Shown here: positions 59,016 to 64,000 of the stretch, in pieces | Position numbering within the stretch: position 1 is the first letter of the stretch | How the letters are laid out: each line of letters starts with the position of its first letter | Assembly (NCBI RefSeq): GCF_014287895.1 | Contig: NZ_JACOPP010000004.1 | Span: forward strand, 124,001 to 188,000 | Length of the DNA stretch: 64,000 nucleotides | Source of the DNA: Lawsonibacter hominis | Lineage (GTDB): Bacteria; Bacillota; Clostridia; Oscillospirales; Oscillospiraceae | Direction: 5' to 3' | Position numbers and translations under genes: made by a program | The notes under the pieces: generated by a model | Seen by the model: only the letters and a program-made list of their open reading frames with translations | Database searches by the model: none | What the model was told of the DNA's origin: nothing

Positions 59016-59318
59016 CTATAAGGCCGCGAGGATTTCCGCTGCTTCTTCCAGGTCCTCCGCCCGGCGCAGGCGGACCACCCGGCGGCCGGCCAGGCCGCTG
59101 ATATCGGCACAGCAGGCGCAGCAGCCGCCCACGACCAGCAGCGCGTCGTACTCCCTGCCGGACTCGGCCCGCACAAAACGGACGTTGGGGCAGCGCTCCG
59201 CCAGACGGCCGACCAGTGCCGTCCGGTCGTAGCGCGGATTACAGCCGCCGCAGTACCGCACGCCGGTCACGGCATGCTCAGCCAGGGAACCGGGCTGGGT
59301 TCGATCCCGGCGTGTCAT
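59016..59318 (-). CDS. Small Cys-rich protein downstream of the 4-hydroxybutyrate genes
   Basis: This 100-residue protein starts at ATG 59318 after AAGGAGG (8-base spacing). It has a YCGGCNPRYDR motif (CxxC, around residues 23-26) and a GGCCACC motif about 40 residues later, so up to six cysteines could bind a metal or an Fe-S cluster. No characterised family was recognised. It follows the CoA-transferase gene on the same strand, 87 bases later, and may belong to its transcript. Confidence 0.7.
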   Translation of the reverse strand: MTRRDRTQPGSLAEHAVTGVRYCGGCNPRYDRTALVGRLAERCPNVRFVRAESGREYDALLVVGGCCACCADISGLAGRRVVRLRRAEDLEEAAEILAAL

Positions 59319-59405
59319 CCGGCATTCCTCCTTTTTGTTGGGACGCCGGCTCCAGGCGGGAGCCGGCGGTGGGACGGCTGGCGGGCGCCTTTCCCGCAGC
59401 CGCTT

Positions 59406-60713
59406 CTACCAGTCGCAGTGGAACCTGCGGATGAAATGGCGGATCAGGTCGGGACGGAAATCGGGGTGGGCGATTTGGATGAGGGCGCGGGCACGGTCGC
59501 GGAGGGTCCTGCCCTTGAGGTGGGCGGCGCCGTACTCGGTGACGACATAGTCCACGTCGTCCCGGCTGGTGGTGACGGCGGCGCCCTCGTCCAGGAGGGG
59601 GACGATCTTGGAGGTTCTGCCCTTCACCGTGGAGGGGAAGGCCAGGATGGAGCGGCCGCCCCTGGACATGGCCGCGCCGCGGATGAAGTCCACCTGGCCG
59701 CCGGTGCCGGAGATCTGCTTGTAGCCCACCGTCTCGGAGGCCGCCTGGCCCATCAGGTCCACCTGGACGCAGGAGTTGATGGAGACCATGTTGTCGTTTT
59801 GGCAGATGACGCGGGGGTCGTTGACGTAGTCCACCGGGGCCATCATCACGGCGGGGTTGCGGTGTGCGTAGTCGTAGAGCCTCCGGGTGCCCATGAGGAA
59901 GGCCGCCACGCTCTTGCCGGGCTGGAGGGTCTTGCGGCGGTTGTTGATGACGCCCCGCTCCACAAGCTCGACCACGCCGTCGGAGAACATCTCGGAGTGG
60001 ATGCCCAGATCGTTTTTATCGCCCAGGAACCGGAGCACCGCGTCCGGGATGGCGCCGATGCCCAGCTGAAGGGTGTCGCCGTCCCGGATGAGGGCGGCGC
60101 AGTTGCGGCCGATGGCCTCCTCCACCGGGCCGATGCTGGGGGGAGAGAGCTCGATGACCGGCGTGCCGCGGGGCACGAAGCAGGTGATCTGTTCCACCGG
60201 GACGGTGGAATGCAGGCCCAGGGTAAAGGGCATCTGGTCGTTGACCTGGGCGATGACGGTCCTGGCCTGCTGTACGGCCTGGTACGTGTAGTCCACCGAC
60301 ACGCCCAGGGAACAGTTTCCGTTTTCGTCCGGCGGGGTCACCTGGATCAGGGCCACGTCCACCGGCAGCACGTCCGGGTCCCGGAAGAAGCCGGGCACCT
60401 CCCAGAAGAAACAGGGGGTGAAGTCCCCCCGGCCCTCAAAGACCGCGTCCCGGGTGGCGCCGCCCACGAAGAGGGCGTTGTGGCGGAAGGCGCCGGCATA
60501 CTCCGGCCTGCAGTACTCCGCCTTGCCCATGGCCACCATGTGGACGATCTCCACATTTTCATAGGCCGCCGCGTTTTGCACCAGAGCGTCCAGCAGGCAG
60601 GAGGGCTCGCCGCAGGCGTGGCCCACCACCACCCGGTCGCCGGAGCGGATCAGCCCCACCGCCTCCTCCGGGGAGGCGGTATGGGATGCATAGTAAGCGT
60701 TCCAGTCGGCCAT
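59406..60713 (-). CDS. abfT: 4-hydroxybutyrate CoA-transferase
   Basis: The 435-residue enzyme is a class I CoA-transferase of the acetyl-CoA hydrolase/4-hydroxybutyrate CoA-transferase family. The active-site Glu is in LGIHSEMFSDG (Glu241); GGATRDAVFEGRGDFTPCFFWEVPGF and GTGGQVDFIRGAAMSRGG support it. It activates 4-hydroxybutyrate for the next gene's product. ATG 60713 lies 4 bases after the abfD stop with AAGGAG overlapping that stop, so the genes are coupled. The specific acyl donor is inferred. Confidence 0.88.
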   Translation of the reverse strand: MADWNAYYASHTASPEEAVGLIRSGDRVVVGHACGEPSCLLDALVQNAAAYENVEIVHMVAMGKAEYCRPEYAGAFRHNALFVGGATRDAVFEGRGDFTPCFFWEVPGFFRDPDVLPVDVALIQVTPPDENGNCSLGVSVDYTYQAVQQARTVIAQVNDQMPFTLGLHSTVPVEQITCFVPRGTPVIELSPPSIGPVEEAIGRNCAALIRDGDTLQLGIGAIPDAVLRFLGDKNDLGIHSEMFSDGVVELVERGVINNRRKTLQPGKSVAAFLMGTRRLYDYAHRNPAVMMAPVDYVNDPRVICQNDNMVSINSCVQVDLMGQAASETVGYKQISGTGGQVDFIRGAAMSRGGRSILAFPSTVKGRTSKIVPLLDEGAAVTTSRDDVDYVVTEYGAAHLKGRTLRDRARALIQIAHPDFRPDLIRHFIRRFHCDW

Positions 60714-60716
60714 GGC

Positions 60717-62168
60717 TTACTCCTTGATATGGGCGATGGTCTTGGCCAGCTCCTTCTTGTGCTGGAGGTTGCCCTGGCGTGCGATCATGATGCGCTGGGC
60801 CTGGGGGGAGCCGGCGCCGTGCAGGCTTTCGGTGCGGTAGCCCACGGCGGCGGTGCCCAGGGTCAGGTTTTCGATGAGGCGGAGGATGCGCAGCCGGTTC
60901 TCGGTGGACACGCCGGAGACGCCCTTCAGGTATTTTTCCACATAGGCGCCCAGCTTCTCGTCCCGCAGGTCGGCCTCGGAGGGGGCGGTGACCATCAGGC
61001 CGCCGGCGATGTCCTCCGCCAGCCGGGCGATCTCGTAGGGGAAGCGGGTCACGTTCTGCTTGCACACGTTGGCCAGCAGCAGGTCGATGATGTAGTTGCC
61101 GCTGTCGGTGGGGTGGCCCTCGGCGGAGCAGGCGATGCCGCAGCAGTACAGGGTCTCGTTCAGGTGGGTCATCTCGATGAGCTTGTCCTTGATGTGGCTG
61201 GCCCTGGCCGCGCCGTTGTAGTCGGCCGCCACCGCCGCCGCGCCGATGAGCACGTCGCCCACGCCCACCTTGCACCCGCCGTAGCTCTGGCGGTGATACC
61301 CGGCGAAGCGCTCCACCATCATCCCGGCGAACTCCGTCTCCCCGTTGAGGAAGATGCGCTCGTTGGGCACGAACACGTCGTCGAAGATGGTCAGCGCCTC
61401 CACCCCGCCGAACTCCGCGTTGCCCACGTCCAGCTCGCTGCCCTCCCGCTTCCGGGTGTCGCAGCTCTGGCGGCCGATGATCATGAAGATGCCCGGCGTG
61501 TCCATGGGCACGGCGAAGCTCACTGCGTAGTCCTTGTCGTCGGGGCCCATGGAGATGGTGGGCATGATGATGATCTCATGGCTGTTCAGCGCGCCGGTCT
61601 GGTGGGCCTTGGCGCCCCGCACCACGATCCCGTCGGGCCGGCGCTCCACCACCCGCAAAAACAGGTCCGGGTCCGCCTGCTCGTGGGGGGCCTTGCTCCG
61701 GTCCCCCTTGGGGTCGGTCATGGCGCCGTCCACCGTCAGGTCGTTGTCCTGGCAGTAGATCATGAACTGCTTGAAGTTCTCGTGATAATGGGTGGCGTAC
61801 TTCCGGTCGGTCTCATACGTGGTGGAGAACACGGCGTTGAACGCGTCCATGCCCACGCAGCGCTGGAAGCAGGCGGCCGTCTTCTGCCCCAGCAGGCGCT
61901 GCATCTTCACCTTCTTCACCAGGTCCCCGGCGGACTGGTGGATGTGGGTGAAGCGGTTGACCCGCCGGCCGGTGTAGGGGGAGACGGCGGTCATCAGGTC
62001 CTCGTACTCCGGCATCTGGGCCAGGTCGTAGGTCATGCGCACGCTGTTCAGCGAGGGCCGCAGAATGGGGTCGTCCACCGGGTCCTCCACCTTTTTCCCA
62101 AACAGATATACCTGCATCTTCCGCTTCCGGATGCTCTCAATGTACTCCTCGCCCGTCATCAGTGACAT
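60717..62168 (-). CDS. abfD: 4-hydroxybutyryl-CoA dehydratase/vinylacetyl-CoA isomerase
   Basis: The 483-residue FAD and [4Fe-4S] enzyme dehydrates 4-hydroxybutyryl-CoA to crotonyl-CoA. The known cluster ligands of the Clostridium aminobutyricum enzyme are matched: Cys100 and Cys104 (AACFQRC), His292 and Cys299 (YHRQSYGGC). The start ATG 62168 follows AAGGAAG; reading from the TTG at 62189 would add 7 residues. It sits between the hydrolase/membrane gene and abfT, pointing to GABA, succinate or 4-hydroxybutyrate fermentation towards butyrate. Confidence 0.93.
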   Translation of the reverse strand: MSLMTGEEYIESIRKRKMQVYLFGKKVEDPVDDPILRPSLNSVRMTYDLAQMPEYEDLMTAVSPYTGRRVNRFTHIHQSAGDLVKKVKMQRLLGQKTAACFQRCVGMDAFNAVFSTTYETDRKYATHYHENFKQFMIYCQDNDLTVDGAMTDPKGDRSKAPHEQADPDLFLRVVERRPDGIVVRGAKAHQTGALNSHEIIIMPTISMGPDDKDYAVSFAVPMDTPGIFMIIGRQSCDTRKREGSELDVGNAEFGGVEALTIFDDVFVPNERIFLNGETEFAGMMVERFAGYHRQSYGGCKVGVGDVLIGAAAVAADYNGAARASHIKDKLIEMTHLNETLYCCGIACSAEGHPTDSGNYIIDLLLANVCKQNVTRFPYEIARLAEDIAGGLMVTAPSEADLRDEKLGAYVEKYLKGVSGVSTENRLRILRLIENLTLGTAAVGYRTESLHGAGSPQAQRIMIARQGNLQHKKELAKTIAHIKE

Positions 62169-62199
62169 AATAAACGACTTCCTTTCCAATTTATCTTTT

Positions 62200-64000
62200 T
62201 TAGATGGATATGACCATATGGGAGATGGTAAAGACCAGCACGATGAACGCCGTCAGGAATCCGCCCAGCCAGACGCTGCCGCTCTTTCTGCAAAGCACAC
62301 GGCTCATAACAGCGGAAATCGGCAGGATAAAGAGCAGTCCGAAGCACATGATGCCCGCCAGGGCGGTGGGGAAGGCCATGCCGATGGTGGACATCCACTC
62401 CGCGGAGGTCGTGCCGGGGATATACTGGATGCCCCGCACGCCGGTGGCGAAGAGCATGCCATAGTCGTAGGCAAACAGGACTGCCAGTCCGCCGCAGGAG
62501 ACCGCCGCGATCAGCAGATAGCTCACCCAGGCGGGGGCATTGTTGATGCGGGTCAGGGAATTGTAAATCACCCCCGCCAGCAGGAAGAAGAGGATCCAAA
62601 CCGGAAGGTATTTGAAAAACGCGATCCAGTGGGCGGCATCCATCGGCATAATGTTGAATTTGAAGAAGGCGAAGTGCGTGCCGGAACAGGCGGCGCAGAG
62701 GTAGACCACGGCGTACACCCCGCCGAAGGAGACTGCGGCCAGCAGCAGGGACTTGAGCACCTGCGCCGCCGGCAGCTTCAGGCCGGTGTTTTCCAGGCCG
62801 AAGCCCGCTCTCTTGGCGATGAGGAAAAACACCAGCAGGTACAGCGCCAGGAAAACGGCGCCCACCACGCAGTTAAAGAGCATCAGAGAGTTCATGGGCG
62901 CCATATTGAAGAAGGCGTTGGGCATAAACTTGGTCAAAAACTTGAACCACTGGGGCTGCATGTAATAGGGATATCCGATCAGCCAGTAGTACAGCAGCGG
63001 CGCCGGCAGCAGGAAGATCAGATACAGCGCGGCGTATTTCAGCGCGCCCTTCCCGCCGGTCACCGTGCTCATGGATGGGGCCTCCGGCCGGACGATGGTG
63101 GCAAAGAAGGGCAGGCGGAGCAGGGTGAGCGCCAGGGCCACGAACGCCGTCAGGGTGGCCGTCAGGCCGATCAGTCCGCAGGCCGCCCGGCCGTGCCACA
63201 CCTGGTCGGCGGGGTCGATGGTGGCCTCCCCGCCCCGCAGGGTGATGTCGAAGAAGTCGATACCGTAGGAGATGGCGGTCTCGTCATAATAGGTATCGGA
63301 GTGAGTGCCGTCGAAGGAATAGGCGGCCCGGATGGGCTGCATGGTCACAGCGGCGGAGGCGGCGGCGTTCACGGCCTCCGCCCGGCTCAGGGGCGTGGCC
63401 GCGGCATCCCCGTACAGGAAGTAGGTGCCGGAGGGCACGTTGGACGCCCCGCCGGTGCCGCAGGCGAACTTAAAGCTGGTGGTATACCGGGCGGCGTCGT
63501 CCACCCCCCAGAGCAGGCCGGAGAACTCGTCGTAATCCCCCTCGATGGTACACATATTTACAGGCGCGGCATACAGGGGGAACACGCCGTTTTCAGCGTT
63601 GACCCCGTTGTACGTCAAGTCGTTGACGTTGCGCACATTATAGTTATAGCCGGTAAGCACCATGGAGCTGGGGAGCACGATGCCCGCGTCCATGGCGGCC
63701 AGATAGGCGGCGCCGGCCGCGGCCGTCTCGTCCTGACCGGCGGCAGCGGCCTCAGTCTGGGCCGCGGTATAGGCGGCCTGCCACTTGGCGTACGCAAGGT
63801 AGGCGCCCTCCTGGATGGCGGCGGTGCCCATGGAGTGGCCCAGCATACCGATCCTGGCCGCGTCCACATACTCCAGCTTGCCCAGCTCCTGAAGGGCGGA
63901 ATAGCTGCCCAGATCGGGCGCGTAATTTTCTACGTTGCCCATCTCCGCCTGGCGGTAGCCGTCGGGCGGGAGGGCGGACTCCCCGTGGCCATAGAGATCC
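62200..64000 (-). CDS. Alpha/beta hydrolase with a C-terminal polytopic membrane domain (5' end outside the window)
   Basis: About 599 codons are visible on the minus strand with no start before the window edge. The N-terminal part has the nucleophile elbow GMLGHSMGTAA and hydrolase-like loops. From about the middle there are roughly nine hydrophobic segments (such as LTATLTAFVALALTLLRL, LVFFLIAKRAG, LLLAAVSFGGVYAVVYLC), ending just before abfD. The same-strand spacing of 31 bases suggests an operon with abfD-abfT. Function could be a membrane esterase; substrate unknown. Confidence 0.75.
   Translation of the reverse strand, partial: DLYGHGESALPPDGYRQAEMGNVENYAPDLGSYSALQELGKLEYVDAARIGMLGHSMGTAAIQEGAYLAYAKWQAAYTAAQTEAAAAGQDETAAAGAAYLAAMDAGIVLPSSMVLTGYNYNVRNVNDLTYNGVNAENGVFPLYAAPVNMCTIEGDYDEFSGLLWGVDDAARYTTSFKFACGTGGASNVPSGTYFLYGDAAATPLSRAEAVNAAASAAVTMQPIRAAYSFDGTHSDTYYDETAISYGIDFFDITLRGGEATIDPADQVWHGRAACGLIGLTATLTAFVALALTLLRLPFFATIVRPEAPSMSTVTGGKGALKYAALYLIFLLPAPLLYYWLIGYPYYMQPQWFKFLTKFMPNAFFNMAPMNSLMLFNCVVGAVFLALYLLVFFLIAKRAGFGLENTGLKLPAAQVLKSLLLAAVSFGGVYAVVYLCAACSGTHFAFFKFNIMPMDAAHWIAFFKYLPVWILFFLLAGVIYNSLTRINNAPAWVSYLLIAAVSCGGLAVLFAYDYGMLFATGVRGIQYIPGTTSAEWMSTIGMAFPTALAGIMCFGLLFILPISAVMSRVLCRKSGSVWLGGFLTAFIVLVFTISHMVISI

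Noticed and set aside
59274..62165. A 963-codon plus-strand frame over abfT and abfD
   Set aside because: Antisense to two confidently identified enzymes.

Overview
The window looks like chromosomal DNA from a GC-rich anaerobic gut Firmicute, most likely an Oscillospiraceae relative (Flavonifractor, Lawsonibacter or Intestinimonas type). The reasons are Gram-positive style Shine-Dalgarno sites, an S-layer-homology (SLH) giant protein, lipoprotein substrate-binding proteins, a purine/urate-linked ygeXYW set, and a 4-hydroxybutyryl-CoA dehydratase pathway. No rRNA, CRISPR array or replication origin was seen. The genus is an inference from gene content.

Layout. 1-1285: an ArsR repressor and a YraQ-type permease, each with a matching palindromic operator. 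1433-9490: a molybdenum hydroxylase (XdhD type) divergent from ygeX, ygeY, ygeW and a carbamate kinase, a set linked in E. coli and gut anaerobes to purine-derived nitrogen use. 9505-12312: rpoN (sigma-54) overlapping an acetyltransferase and a HAD hydrolase. 12345-19215: a complete pstSCAB-phoU-phoBR phosphate regulon behind a Pho-box-like repeat array. 19286-36227: a subtilisin-like protease, a 4125-residue SLH cell-surface protein and a DUF2442 gene, with a MalT/LAL-type LuxR regulator upstream. 36236-38250: a TetR gene and a scrap yard with a transposase remnant and a small MITE-like element.

38256-44800 holds the most interesting locus. A strong promoter, a cobalamin riboswitch and an intrinsic terminator precede an ABC importer (BtuF/FecCD/ATPase) and three overlapping nitrogenase-like genes: a NifH-like iron protein and two component-1-like subunits. 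The cluster cysteines are in only one of those two subunits. This suggests a corrinoid- or metal-chelate-linked reductase that is neither nitrogenase nor a chlorophyll or F430 enzyme; the substrate is unknown.

45066-49963 is mobile-element-scarred. It holds a broken IS30-family transposase, a 3' fragment of initiator tRNA-Met, a sigma-54 activator facing a sigma-54 promoter and a truncated cyclase, tRNA-fMet and tRNA-Leu, and an insertion sequence flanked by a perfect 25-bp target duplication. 50011-55330: an NhaC antiporter, a NiaR-type repressor divergent from a YheO-like regulator and a PepV-like dipeptidase, and a lipoprotein. 55448-58606: pyrG, a small XRE regulator and proC. 59016-64000: a Cys-rich small protein, 4-hydroxybutyrate CoA-transferase, 4-hydroxybutyryl-CoA dehydratase and a hydrolase/membrane protein that runs off the window.

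Two sigma-54 parts (rpoN itself, and a cognate activator with promoter) lie in the same window. Most long reading frames antisense to these genes are shadows caused by GC-rich codon use.
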